Source: Beta vulgaris subsp. vulgaris (Eukaryota > Streptophyta > Magnoliopsida > Caryophyllales > Amaranthaceae). Taken from it: a DNA stretch of 64,000 nucleotides. Shown piece by piece: positions 11,103 to 21,374 of the stretch. Numbering within the stretch: the first letter of the stretch is position 1; every line of letters begins with the position of its first letter. Below the pieces are notes generated by a model. That model saw nothing but the letters and a program-made list of their open reading frames with translations, made no database searches and was not told the DNA's origin. The stretch covers positions 31,616,702-31,680,701 of the forward strand of contig NC_079202.1 of NCBI RefSeq assembly GCF_026745355.1. Reading direction: 5' to 3'. The translations under genes were made by a program, and so were the position numbers.

Positions 11103-13014
11103 AGGAAGGTTGCTCGATTTCTTCCACCACATCATTAACTTAGCCCAACCTCCTTATGATTTTCGGCCATGTTGTGATCACCCTTGAGCACATCATCCTC
11201 CAACTTCAACAACCAAGAGTTCATCATTTGGATGGAGGAGGAGAGTTCATTAAGTCGTTCCATGATCACTTGTTGATCTTCCAAAGCCTTGTTAACTTTG
11301 TTCATTACCCCTTGCACTAACCCATTTAAATCCTTGGCTTCGGTTGCAAACTCCATCATGGCTTCCGAATGACCCATAACCAAAGTAAACAAATAGTCCA
11401 ACCTCTTAGCATGAGCGAGAGTATAAGTAAACCAATGGTAGGATTTTGAGAAGAAGAGGGAGTATTTTGAGAAGGATTTGGGACGGCAATGTGTTCCTTA
11501 GATTTCGGAACAACAGGTTGTTCCTCTGGGATGGGAACATCAGTTGTTTCCTTTTCTTTGGGACCAGAACATGAAGGCTTTGAGGTAGAGGGAGGGATAG
11601 GATTGTTTTGTGGTGCAATAGGAGATGGAGAGGCAGATTGTGGTGGAGATGAAAGGAAAGGGGGTATGGTTTCCATAGGAACATGAGTCTGTTCCCTGGA
11701 AGGAGGAAGACAAGAATCATATGCCTCCTTAGCAATCACCCTTACTTCATCTTCATTGATACTCTCTTCCTCATCATGGGGAGGAGAGTTAAGCACTTTC
11801 AAATTTCTAACTCTTTGACTAGTTCGAGTGCTTTTTGTAACCGGTTTCACCATCTCTTCAACCACCTTCTTACCCTTCTTTTTTGCTTCTTGTTTTTCTT
11901 TTTAATTTTTCTTTTCTTGTTCTTTTTCTAATTTTTCTGATTTCTTTTGTTCCATTCTTTTTCAACTCCAATTCCATCTCTTGTTTTTCTTCTTCCACAT
12001 CATCACATTCATAATCATCCTCGTCATCATCAATGTTAGCCCTTCCCTTGATTACTTCTCCATTCACAACATATACATTTAATTATTCAATGCACGCACA
12101 TTCAACATATTCCCAGTAGATACACCAATGGTTTGAGCCCCAGAAATTTTCACATTAAACTTAATCAATATTTCGGTTATTAGAGCCCCATAACCAACTA
12201 CAAATCCATTGTCAATACAGTGACTCATGTGTTGAATCATTAATGAAGGAAAGTTTATGTGTTTATGAGAGGGTAGGCAATGAATATAGATCAAATCCAA
12301 CATGCTAACTTGAGCATGTTTAGAGAGACGAGGTAATATGGCTTTCTTTAGAATGTGGAATAGAATTTTGTGGTAGGAAGAAAGAAGATTGTGATCAAGA
12401 AATGTTTTGCCCTTTTTACCACCATATTTCACAATCAATTCATCAAAAGAGATATCAGAAAAGGGATAGGAACCTCTTTGCTTCTTAAAATAAACATCGA
12501 TTCCTCTCACCAGGAACACCGCGTAATTTACCCAAAGTTTTAGAATTAAAGTCAATTTGGGTTCCCTTCACCAGTGTAGCACAATTCCCTTCTTCGTCAA
12601 TGGAAAAGTTTTCACAAAATTCATCCATAAGTTTAGGAATTAAACTTTTACCATAACAATTCACAAAAAGATGTTCCCAACCTTGAAACTTGATCATGTT
12701 AAGCAATTGACAAAAATTTACCCTTTTACACCAAGAAACATAAGACCATGAACATACCTAGTTGTCGTGGTATTCTTTCGCGCAACTTTTGTTGTTCCTT
12801 TTTCAGGAACATCCGATTCCCCCTCACTTGTTGCATGTTGTTCCTCTACTTTCATTTCCACAGTTTCTTCAATTGTCTTCCTTTTTCTTAGGATTCTTGT
12901 TGATGAATTTGGAGAGATATCCATGGGAGTAGGTGATTCAATGTTAATGGAGGAAGGAGAGGGTTTTTCGGGTTTTTGGGAGGAGAGAGAGTGAGAAGTG
13001 TTTTTGGGATTCAT
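11103..13014 (-). pseudogene. SIRE env-like ORF
   Basis: Placed between RNase H and the 3' LTR, where SIRE elements have an extra ORF often called env-like; its role is unproven. It starts at 13014 with a Ser/Pro-rich N-terminus containing RILRKRKTIEETVE. A globular part follows: FQGWEHLFVNCYGKSLIPK near 12690, NYAVFLVRGIDVYFKKQRG, and LSKHAQVSMLDLIYIHCLP near 12310. Then come a very acidic/basic stretch (12067-11870), a Pro/Ser-rich tail and a coiled-coil-like end (LNELSSSIQMMNSWLLKLED near 11230). At least four frameshifts break it into pieces. I see no convincing transmembrane segment. The lineage call rests on position and on GWEHLF-type blocks. Confidence 0.7.
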
Positions 13015-13612
13015 GATTTTGTGGAGGTGTTTTCGGGTTTTATGAAAAGTAAAACAAAAGAGTTAATTTCTGGTTTAAGGAAAACTAGGAAATAAAACAA
13101 ATAAGATAACCGTGTATAGTACACGTTTTAAGAAAAGGAAAAGAAAAAAAATCTTCCCACTACTTTGAGACAAAATATCTTCCAACTAACTTGAGAGATA
13201 TTAGGAAAGAGTGATAAAATAAAAAAAATCAGATTTTTAGGAGAAAAAATCTGAATAGAATATTTTTGGATTTTGAAAAAAAATCTAAGCTTAATACGCT
13301 GGGAACAGCGTTTGGGAACAACGAATGGAAACAAAGAAATTTTGCTACTTTGGAACACCATTAATTCTTTTAATCCTTTGTCATCACTTAAGGCATAGAA
13401 TTGTCTTATGAACAATAAGGGGAATATTATTGGACATTGGTGAGCAGTTTTCGACATTTTTACTTATACACATGAAATAATCATATAAGGATTGTGATGT
13501 ATTTAAGCAAATAAAAACATCGAATATGCACATCCAAACATAATGCCAAAGAATCAACACAAAGGGGAAAATATTGTAGCAATCATTTCAACTTGATCAA
13601 GCCAAGTTCAAG
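13015..13612 (-). other. SIRE spacer between pol and env-like ORF
   Basis: An AT-rich leader of the env-like ORF. Short open frames here have no recognisable domain. No promoter could be assigned with confidence. Confidence 0.45.
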
Positions 13613-13614
13613 TC

Positions 13615-14365
13615 TCAATTTTCAAACCTATCTCTATTTAAGGGCTTTGTCAAAATATCTGCAATTTGACGTTCAGTCTCACATAATTCCATTTTAATAA
13701 GACCCTTTTCAACATTATCTTTTAGAAAGTGATGCCTAATATGGATGTGTTTGACTCTTGAATGATGCACGGGATCTTTAGAAATACTAATAGCACTAGT
13801 ATTATCACAATAGATGGGAACACATTCAAAGTAAATTCCATAGTTACGTAGTTGTTGTTTTATCCATAGCATTTGGGAACAACATGCTGCTGCTGCAACA
13901 TATTCAGCCTCAGCTGAAGATAAAACAACTGTGTTTCGCTTCTTGGTGCTCCAAGAAACCAAACTATGACTAAGGAACTGAACCATACCTGAAGTACTCT
14001 TCTTATTGACCAGATCTCTTGCATAGTCAGCATCCACAAATCCTTTTAGTTCAAAGGTATCACTTCTTGAATAGAATAGGCTTAAATCGTCTGTTCCCTT
14101 TAGGTATCTTAGGATTCTCTTCACAGCTGTGAGATGAGATTCCTTTGGATTGGCTTGAAACCTTGCACATAACCCTACACTGAAAGCAATATCAGGACGA
14201 CTTGCAGTTAGATATAATAGTGAGCCAATCATACCTCGATACTTGGTTTGGTCCACACTTGTTCCTATAGAATCTTCATCCAATCTGGTTGAAGTTCATG
14301 TAGGTGTATGATTCACTTTGGATGCCTCCAAACCATATTTTTTCAACAGTTCCTTTATGTACTTT
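13615..14365 (-). pseudogene. SIRE pol 3' part (end of RT and RNase H)
   Basis: The open stretch 14283-13615 reads TKYRGMIGSLLYLTASRPDI, FSVGLCARFQANPKESHL, KGFVDADYARDLVNKKSTSG, STKKRNTVVLSSAEAEYVAA, CDNTSAISISKDPVHHSRVK and ADILTKPLNRDRF. These are the complete Copia RNase H blocks, including the DADYA Asp, SSAEAEY Glu and CDNTSA Asp. The first part (14365-14284) has a stop and frameshift and joins the RT at 35661 once the Tekay insert and one acttt copy are removed. RNase H itself looks catalytically intact. Confidence 0.92.
14361..14365 (+). repeat. Target-site duplication of the Tekay element
   Basis: acttt precedes the 5' LTR and recurs at 35661-35665 directly after the 3' LTR, inside the SIRE RT frame. 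A 5-bp duplication is standard for Gypsy integration and shows the two LTRs belong to one insertion. Confidence 0.93.
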
Positions 14366-15539
14366 TGTAACACCCCGAAATTTCTCTGAAATTTTCGCGT
14401 GTTAATTATTATTATCTGATGTGATAAATTATATTTCTATCAAATTATTTTCGGAAAGTATATATATATAAATTTACACCTACATTATTTTAATTGACTT
14501 TGTGCAGAAGTTATAATGTACGTTTATCTATGTGGCATTGTGTTAGTTGTATTATATGGTTGTCTGCATTGTTCTTATAAAACGGACGATGTAGAACTTT
14601 TGCGTGTGTCGAGTGTATAATGTGATGGTATATTACGTGTATGTTTATATTACGTTGGTAATAATAATTTTTAGTTTGGAAAACATATATTTATACATAT
14701 TATTTTTGAACGTTTTACGTGATGCCCGAAAATGTACATTGTACTAGTAATAGCCTTCGTACACTTTGTTATTTGTTTGGGGAGGTCCGAAAATTCTGAT
14801 ATAGCCATGTTATATGAAGAGTTTGGACAGATTTTTATTTGATTCTCTTGTAACGTTGCGATAACCAAAGGTCATCTCTTCGTCTACCTTTCTTAATGCC
14901 TTTTCAATCATCATCCTTTCACCTTCTTTTCTGAAAATAAAAATCAGCAACCCTTGGTCTTTGTGACTTCATTTCACACCCCATTTTCGACCAACCATTA
15001 GAGAGGAAGAGAAAGAGTTCTTCTATCTTCTCGGTTTTCGTCCATTTCTGCACACCCATTTTCTTTGCATCATATCTCCTTCGTTTCTTATCCGAATTGA
15101 GCGTGTGAGTAGTCAAAATCTATCTACTCGGAAAGATGTTGCTCGTGGTATAATTTGTTTTTGAAGAAAGGGGAAGACGCGACTGCAGTTTCCGTTGCAA
15201 TCAGACGAGTCATCCGCTTTTGTTCCCTGTCGCACCTTTACGAAAATAATCGTAGCCGGCGATATAACCGTTGGATAGTCTTCAAATTTGGACAGAACGT
15301 TTACGACATCTTGTTCTTTACTTTGACCGGAGCGATTTGGATTTAGAGTTTTTGATCACCGTGAATCATAGTCGGAACAGAGCAGTGCAAAAGAAGAGTT
15401 TTCAACATTCAAGGAAAAGGTAACTAGCGTTTTTCTAGTTCGGTAGAGTATAGATATTGAACTTAGGTTGTTAGGAATGCGTTAGAGAATGTAGTATCAT
15501 GCTAGAAAGAACTTAGAAGATTGTATGGTTAAAGTTCCA

Positions 15540-15845
15540 TGTTGTTGTTGTTGTTGTTTTGGTTGATGATTTGTTATTGTCATTATGGTTGGTGTAAGAG
15601 ATTGTTGTTGTTGTTATTATCGTTGTTTTTGGTGTTTGGGGTTGTTGTTGTTGTTATTATCGTTGTTATTGGTGTTTGGGGTTGGTTGTTATTGTGATTA
15701 CGTTGTTGTTGGTGTTGGGGGTTGGTTGTGGTTGTCATTGTCGTTGTTGTGGGTGTTGGGGTTGGTTGTGGTTGTCATTGTCGTTGTTGTGGGTGTTGAG
15801 GTTGGTTGTTGTTTGTATTGTCGTTGTTGTTGATGGAGTCTGTGA
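15540..15845 (+). repeat. GTT/GTTATT-rich minisatellite in the 5' LTR
   Basis: Repeats of TTGTTGTTGTTATTATCG and GGTGTTGGGGTTGGTTGTG, each several times. The matching region in the 3' LTR is 33801-34095, with small copy-number differences. It produces long spurious ORFs (Val/Leu/Cys-rich one way, Asn/Thr/Gln-rich the other). Confidence 0.85.
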
Positions 15846-16000
15846 CGGTTGTTGTTGGTGGTGAGTCATGGATGATACGAGGGTGTTTGGGGTAAGTGTG
15901 GGTGTAAGGGAGGCTGGAGTAGGCGAGGATGGCTGGAGCGAGCCATGGAGGAGCTTGCGTGGACGAGCGAACGAAGCTCGCAAGCCACAACAGAAGGCTG

Positions 16001-16080
16001 CTCGCGACTCGCGAGCCTCGTCGCGACTCGCGACGCTGCCAGTCGCGACCCGCGAGCCTCGTCGCACCTCGCGACGGTTG
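16001..16080. repeat. CpG-rich TCGCGA palindrome cluster, 5' LTR
   Basis: Repeated CTCGCGA / TCGCGAC palindromes stand out sharply from AT-rich surroundings. The 3' LTR version (34253-34312) lacks one 19-bp unit found at 16015-16033. Short self-complementary units suggest a hairpin-forming or heavily methylated patch. Function unknown. Confidence 0.8.
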
Positions 16081-16414
16081 GTCTGCCCTGGGTCGTGATG
16101 TGGTGTCTTTATTTCTTCCTTTTGGTTTACAGCTTGTGTATCTTTGCTTAGTTGGTCTTAGGTAAGTATGCTAAGGATGTTTGAGTAGTTTTTGGGTGGC
16201 TTAAGTATTACGTAAAGGGTATGTGTCCTTATGTGTTGGGTAGCCCTTGATTTGAGTCTTGATAAGTACCGGTTGTTGGTGTTGGCTATACAAACTCATG
16301 TTCGAACCTTGATGGTAAGATTGGTTGAGTTGCGCTCATAACTTGTTCATATTGATGGTTGAATTTGATTGATGTGTGCTTGTCTTGTATGATTGCGCGT
16401 TGTTGATCGAGTAA

Positions 16415-16770
16415 CTCTAGGAACGGTATGGTTCTAGAGGTCTTCATTAGGAAATCCTATGAACGGTATGGTTCAAGGAGCTCACGTTTGATTATTCTAA
16501 GGGTGGTATGGTCCTAGAAATTCAGGCTTGATAACCTAAGGGCGGTATGGTCCTAGGCTTTGGTTACTAAACCGTGGGCGGTATTGGTCCATTGGTTACT
16601 ACGGGTGGTATGATCCGTAGATTATAGCTATTCGAAAAGGGCGGTATGGTTCCTCGAATATGCTGGCTACTCGAAAAGGGTGGTATGGTTCCTCGAGTAT
16701 GCAACGTAGGCCTTGGGCGGTATGGTCCAATGAGACTACTCATAGGCGGTATGGTCTGTTATGTTTGAGC
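16415..16770. repeat. Array of about ten inverted repeats with one shared core, 5' LTR
   Basis: Each unit has the core GGCGGTATGGTCC (or GAACGGTATGGTTC) flanked by arms that pair with each other but differ from unit to unit. Examples: CTACGG/CCGTAG at 16599-16620; ATTCGA/TCGAAT at 16630-16659; TACTCGA/TCGAGTA at 16668-16699; TTCTAAGG/CCTAGAA at 16495-16519; CCTAAGG/CCTAGG at 16535-16557; CTCTAGGAAC/GTTCTAGAG at 16415-16439. The last two units (near 16712 and 16745) pair weakly. The array recurs in the 3' LTR at 34649-34996. It may fold as hairpins in the element RNA. Confidence 0.88.
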
Positions 16771-17433
16771 TTGTGGACCGCATTTGTTGCATTTGTTTGC
16801 AACGTTGACCGCATTTGTTATATGGTTGTCGTTGGTGTCTTATAGCGTGTTAGTATTTGGTATTATGTTTTCTGATGTTGTTTCTAATTATTTAAGCTCT
16901 TATCTGTTTCTATTTGAGCTGGGAGAACTGCTAGTTACTCCCCACTGATTGTGGAAATTGTTGTATCTTTGTGCAGATGGTGACGCTGTTTAGAGTGGTT
17001 CTAGTCTGGTTCGGGGGTGTGTGTGTTCCCCATGTGAGCAAGGAAAGGGAGCTTGTCATAGTGGATGAGTATTTCATATCTGGACTTTGGATTAGATACT
17101 TAGTTGGTTTAAGTAGCTAATTCTAGTTTTGACATATGTATTGGAACTATGGATTTCAGTTGTCTTGGTTTTGTTTACTCTATGATTTTGAGATTTTCTT
17201 AGTGGTGTTATGACTCTTTGAGACTTGTTGAAGAATGAGGGTATGGGACCTCATCTTCCCGTTTTATTATATGTACTGGAGTTGACTTCTACCTATGATG
17301 GTATTCTATTTTAGTTTTTGTTCTACTCCTTAGAGTGGCATCTCCGTCTCTTTGAATTTCCGCTGCCATTATCTACACCTTTTTCCTTATCTTAAGGCTA
17401 TCTTCTTCTTGATTTTGGACGGGATGTTACAGT

Positions 17434-17445
17434 TGGTATCAGAGC
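17434..17445 (+). promoter_or_regulatory. Tekay primer-binding site (tRNA-Met type)
   Basis: TGGTATCAGAGC lies two bases after the LTR end. It is complementary to the 3' end of plant initiator tRNA-Met and is the usual primer site of chromoviruses. It confirms the orientation and the 17431 border. Confidence 0.92.
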
Positions 17446-17950
17446 AAAACGTTCCGGAAGCTCTGTTTAGGATGCTATTATTTTCCAGAAGATGAGTAGA
17501 CTTGTGACTAGGATTACTAGTGTCTTAGATTTCAAGTCTAGAGTGTATGAGAGTTACCTGGGTAGGAAGTAAGCCTGGGGAACATTTTGTTTACTATGTT
17601 TATCGATTTAATGTTTGCTTATGTCATTTTGATCCCGACGTCATCTATGGTACCTTTCTTGTTAATTCTGATCCTGCTTCCGTATTGTTTGATTCTGGTG
17701 CTTCTGTGTCTTGTGTGTCTAATTCTTTTGCCAAGAAAGCTAATTTGACTTCGAGTTCTCCTATTCGAACTCTTATTTCTCTGCCTTCTGGTGAGAACTA
17801 ACCTTGTTTGGCCGAATATTGTGGAGTGCCTATCTGGGTATTGATCTGCCTGCCGATCTCAAGGCATTCTCCATGGTCGAGTTTGATGTTATTTTGGGCA
17901 TGGACTGGTTGTTCAAGTATCGTGCTCAGATTCATTGCCGCGATCAAAAA
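17446..17950 (+). pseudogene. Tekay protease remnant; gag missing
   Basis: A short leader follows the primer site and then the protease starts at once: YGTFLVNSDPASVLFDSGAS near 17648, with the catalytic DSG at about 17692, then a stop at 17801. Another frame gives [18 protein letters not shown] near 17883, the usual protease end. A normal Tekay element would have a gag of roughly a kilobase with a CCHC knuckle before this. None of it is present, so an internal deletion removed gag. A frameshift separates the two protease blocks. Confidence 0.85.
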
Positions 17951-19292
17951 TGACTCTTCGTAGTCCATGTGGCAAGCGTATCTCCTATAGTGGAGTGGTG
18001 TTGAAGAAGGGAGTGAAGATCGTATCTGCTCTCAAAATGCAAAGGCTCCGTCAGAAAGGGGAGCAAGTGTTCCTTTGTATGGTGAAAGATTTGACCCAAG
18101 AAGCGAAGTTAGAGGACATCCCTGTTGTCCGTGAGTATCCGGACGTGTTTCCTGATGAGCTACCAGGTATCCCTCCTGAAAGAGAAGTTGAGTTCAGCAT
18201 TGACTTAACTCCTGGTACTGCTCCTTTGTCAAAGGCCCCGTATAGGATGGCGCCTGCTGAGTTGCAAGAGCTGAAGACTCAGTTGCAAGAATTGATTGAT
18301 AAGGGATTTATTAGGCCAAGTGTCTCGCCGTGGGGTGCTCCTGTTCTGTTCGTCAAAAAGAAGGATGGGAGTATGCGGCTTTGCATCGATTATCGGGAAT
18401 TGAACAAGGTGACTATCAAGAATCGGTATCCCTCGCCCCGCATTGAAGATCTGTTTGACCAGCTAAAGGGTGCGGGTGTATTTTCGAAGATTGACCTGAG
18501 GTCAGGTTATCACCAGATCCCGGTGAAGAAGGAGGACATTCCTAAGACCGCTTTCCGAACAAGATATGGGCACTATGAGTTTGTTGTCATGCCCTTCGGT
18601 TTGACTAATGCCCCTGCTGTATTCATGGATCAGATGAACCGCTCTTTCCATGAGTTCCTGGATTCGTGTGTAGTTGTTTTCATCGACTATATCCTGGTGT
18701 ACTCTAAGAATGAAGAAGAGCATGAGAGGCATCTGAGGTTGATCTTGGGTATTCTGAGGCAACAGAAATGGTTTGCAAAGTTCTCCAAGTGTGAGTTCTG
18801 GCTGAAGGAGGTGTCGTTCCTAGGCCATGTCATCAGCAAGGATGGAGTTATGGTGGATCCTTCTAAGATTAGAGCTGTGGTGGATTGGAAGAGTCCTAAG
18901 AATGTTTCCGAGATCCGGAGTTTCCTTGGCTTGCGGGTTACTATCGGAGGTTTGTTAAGGATTTCTCAAGGATAGCTCAGCCGTTGACTAAATTGATGAA
19001 GAAGGAGAGCAAGTTCCTGTGGTCCGAAGAGTGTGAAAAAGCATTCCAAGAGTTGAAGAAGTGCTTCACTACCGCTCCTGTTCTGACCTTGCCTACTGAA
19101 GGGGTTGGGTTTGAAGTTTATAGTGACGCATCGAAGCTTAGATTGGGTTGTGTTCTTATGCAACAAGGGAAGGTGGTGGCGTATGCATCCAGGCAGTTGA
19201 AGGTGCATGAAAAGAATTACCCTACTCATGATTTGGAGTTGGCTGTTGTGGTGTTCGCTCTTAAAATCTGGCGACACTATCTGTATGGGGTT
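17951..19292 (+). pseudogene. Tekay reverse transcriptase and first part of RNase H
   Basis: The open frame 17935-18975 shows [79 protein letters not shown] and MPFGLTNAP. The catalytic box reads FIDYILVYS (18679-18705): TAT at 18688-18690 replaces the second catalytic Asp, so polymerase activity is lost. After a frameshift, 18984-19292 gives [33 protein letters not shown] and [10 protein letters not shown], the RNase H start. The frame is cut at about 19292 by the Athila remnant and resumes at 30779 with [13 protein letters not shown]. Confidence 0.95.
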
Positions 19293-19622
19293 TCGCGGGC
19301 GCACCCACGTGTGCGAGGGAACTCTAGGCGCACCTCATGGCCTCTCACATCCTCTAGCTTGTTTCTTTAAGCCATGTCTCGCATTACTCGGCCCCGAAAA
19401 GAGTCATACCTGCAATAAAAACACGAGCAAACATGGTGAAAGCATATGTGCTAGAAATTCGATCAAAATAGATCGAAAATCTAGCAAAATGTCACTATGA
19501 TCAAGTATGATCAAGTGAATGAAATAGAAGGGAAAAGTGAGGAGAAAGAGGGAAGAAAAGGAGAAAAAGGGAGCTAAAACAAGCCAAAAGAAGTCATAAA
19601 GTGCGTTAGAACGCACTTATCA
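19293..19622 (-). repeat. Athila 3' LTR, truncated remnant
   Basis: Matches the last 322 or so bases of the right LTR (30457-30778) with small indels. Both end CGCACTTATCA. The other 1.3 kb, including TGATAAG, is missing. The junction with Tekay falls between GTT of YLYGV and GCGGGCGCACC. Confidence 0.9.
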
Positions 19623-19637
19623 AACTCCCCCAAGCTT
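19623..19637 (-). promoter_or_regulatory. Athila polypurine tract
   Basis: On the minus strand: AAGCTTGGGGGAGTT directly before the LTR start TGATAAGTGCG. This is the expected plus-strand primer. Confidence 0.8.
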
Positions 19638-21370
19638 AGCGTTTTGCTTGTCCTCAAGTAAACCAAGAAGGAGAATGAAGGAAAGAAGAAGAAAAGGAGA
19701 ATAAAAAGAAAAGGGAAACATGCAACAAACTAACCTATATGCTCTAAATGCAAGGTTACAAGCATGACATGCAAGCTAAATGAGTTCATAGCAAGATTTA
19801 GGAGACCAACCAAACACAAGAGGGAAGATGATTAGGAAGCACAAGAGTGACTCTAAGGTCTCAATCCACCGATCAACCGAGTCTTTTTGAAAGAAAGCTT
19901 TCCAAGAATGATTTCTCACTCTTCTCCACTTCCAAGACCCAAGTTTGACTCCTCCCTAGGGATGCTCAACCATAATTGCTCGCCTCTACCAGTTTTGATG
20001 ACCCTCATCATGACTTGCACAAAATCTCCGCCGCCACTACTAAATAGATCAAGTCCAATCTAGAAGTCAAAAGGGACTTTTTAAGGTTGTAACGGGGCTA
20101 GGTTAGGGTGTGGATTATATTCTAGGAATGTGGTGCAAAAAGGGTAAGTGGAGTACAAACTAGGGGTAAATACTCCCCAAGCTAGTCCTAACACTATTCT
20201 CAATTAAAGAAATCTCACACATAGCCTTTCACTTGTTTCTTTTTCACTTTGTGAACTTTTTCATTTTTCTCATCAATTTGATCTTTCTTTTTTTTCATTT
20301 TCAATAATAAACCAAATCAAACAATAAGAACTTTCTTTCTTTTATTTCTTTTTCTTTCTTTTTCACAAATTTTTTTTCATTTTTGCTATCATACAAGCAC
20401 ATTAACTCACTTTCAACCAAGACTTAATATCAAAACAACTTAACTCAACACAAACTACACATGCACTCCACTTTGGGGAAAGTTTGGCCATGACTCATTA
20501 TGTGGGTTAAGCAAAAATAGGATAGAAAGGCTCAGATGGGTTGAGAAGCGAATATTATGCAGGTATTCAAGCTTTTGGTTTTGTAGCTCCTATTACTAGC
20601 AAAAGAAACGCCCTAAATCATTCTCCTAGAGGCTCGTCTTATGTAATCTTGGGGAGCTAAAATGCAAGTCACAAGTTAGGCGATCAATGGTGAGGGTTGT
20701 GAGTGAGTCTTACGAGGTTCTTGGCCCTCCTTCGGGATTCATCGCACAAGGGGCAAGGCAATCCATTCATCCAACTCGCCTAATTTCAAAGAGACTCTAC
20801 CAAAAGTTATCGGTTTCAAGAGACGCTTAAAGTCACAACAGGGCTTCCAAAATCATCAAGTCTAATATAAGGAAGGTCTTCCAATCAAGTCATGAACTTT
20901 TAGCCACAAATCATGCATGCAACCAAGCTATCCTAAATGCAGAAAAAAGAAGAAAAAGAATAAAAGAGGAAAATGATTTTTTTTTTATATATAAATAAAT
21001 ATATGCGAAGCAAAACAAAACTATAAAAAAAAACTACCAAAGCAAAGATGTACAGGTGAAGAGAAGTCAGCAGGGGTGGGGGAGTCAAAACCACAGACAG
21101 GAACAATCACCAACATACCGAAAACCAATGAGACCCCTAATTCTAACCATCATGACCCCAAACTCCCAAAGATATAGACATACATGCAAGTCCCCCAAGC
21201 TTAAGCAAAACTCCGCGCTCGGAGTTGCAAAAGGAGGAGAGGGAGGGGGGTATGAAAAGCTCCTAATGTTCCCACCATTACCCCCATCGGGAGGGGGGTA
21301 AGGAGGGAAAACCCACCAGAGTACCCATCAGGATAGTAGGATGGGTAGTGGGGATAAGGAGGAAAGAAGG
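19638..21370 (-). other. Athila 3' non-coding region
   Basis: About 1.7 kb without a recognisable gene. It has purine-rich (19660-19710) and pyrimidine-rich (20225-20400) stretches. Such long untranslated 3' regions are usual in Athila-type elements. Small open frames here carry no domain I recognise. Confidence 0.5.
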
Positions 21371-21374
21371 CTCC

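Larger units (their letters stand above)
14366..17431 (+). repeat. Tekay 5' LTR
   Basis: 3066 bp, starting TGTAACACCCCGAAATTTC and ending GGATGTTACA. The termini form the inverted pair TGTAAC/GTTACA. It pairs with 32541-35660 over its whole length. It contains a GTT-rich low-complexity stretch (15540-15845), a CpG cluster (16001-16080) and an array of small inverted repeats (16415-16770). Open frames called on both strands here come from the low-complexity DNA and are not genes. Confidence 0.95.

Noticed and set aside
11406..11735. Leu/His-rich ORF overlapping the SIRE env-like ORF
   Set aside because: An alternative frame of the Pro/Ser-rich tail; no independent support.
15585..16165. Several overlapping ORFs on both strands in the Tekay LTR
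   Set aside because: They arise from GTT-rich and CpG-rich low-complexity sequence. The same false frames recur in the other LTR (33818-34418).
16415..16770. CRISPR-like spaced repeat
   Set aside because: The context is a plant LTR. Units are short inverted repeats with arms paired to each other, not uniform repeats with unrelated spacers.
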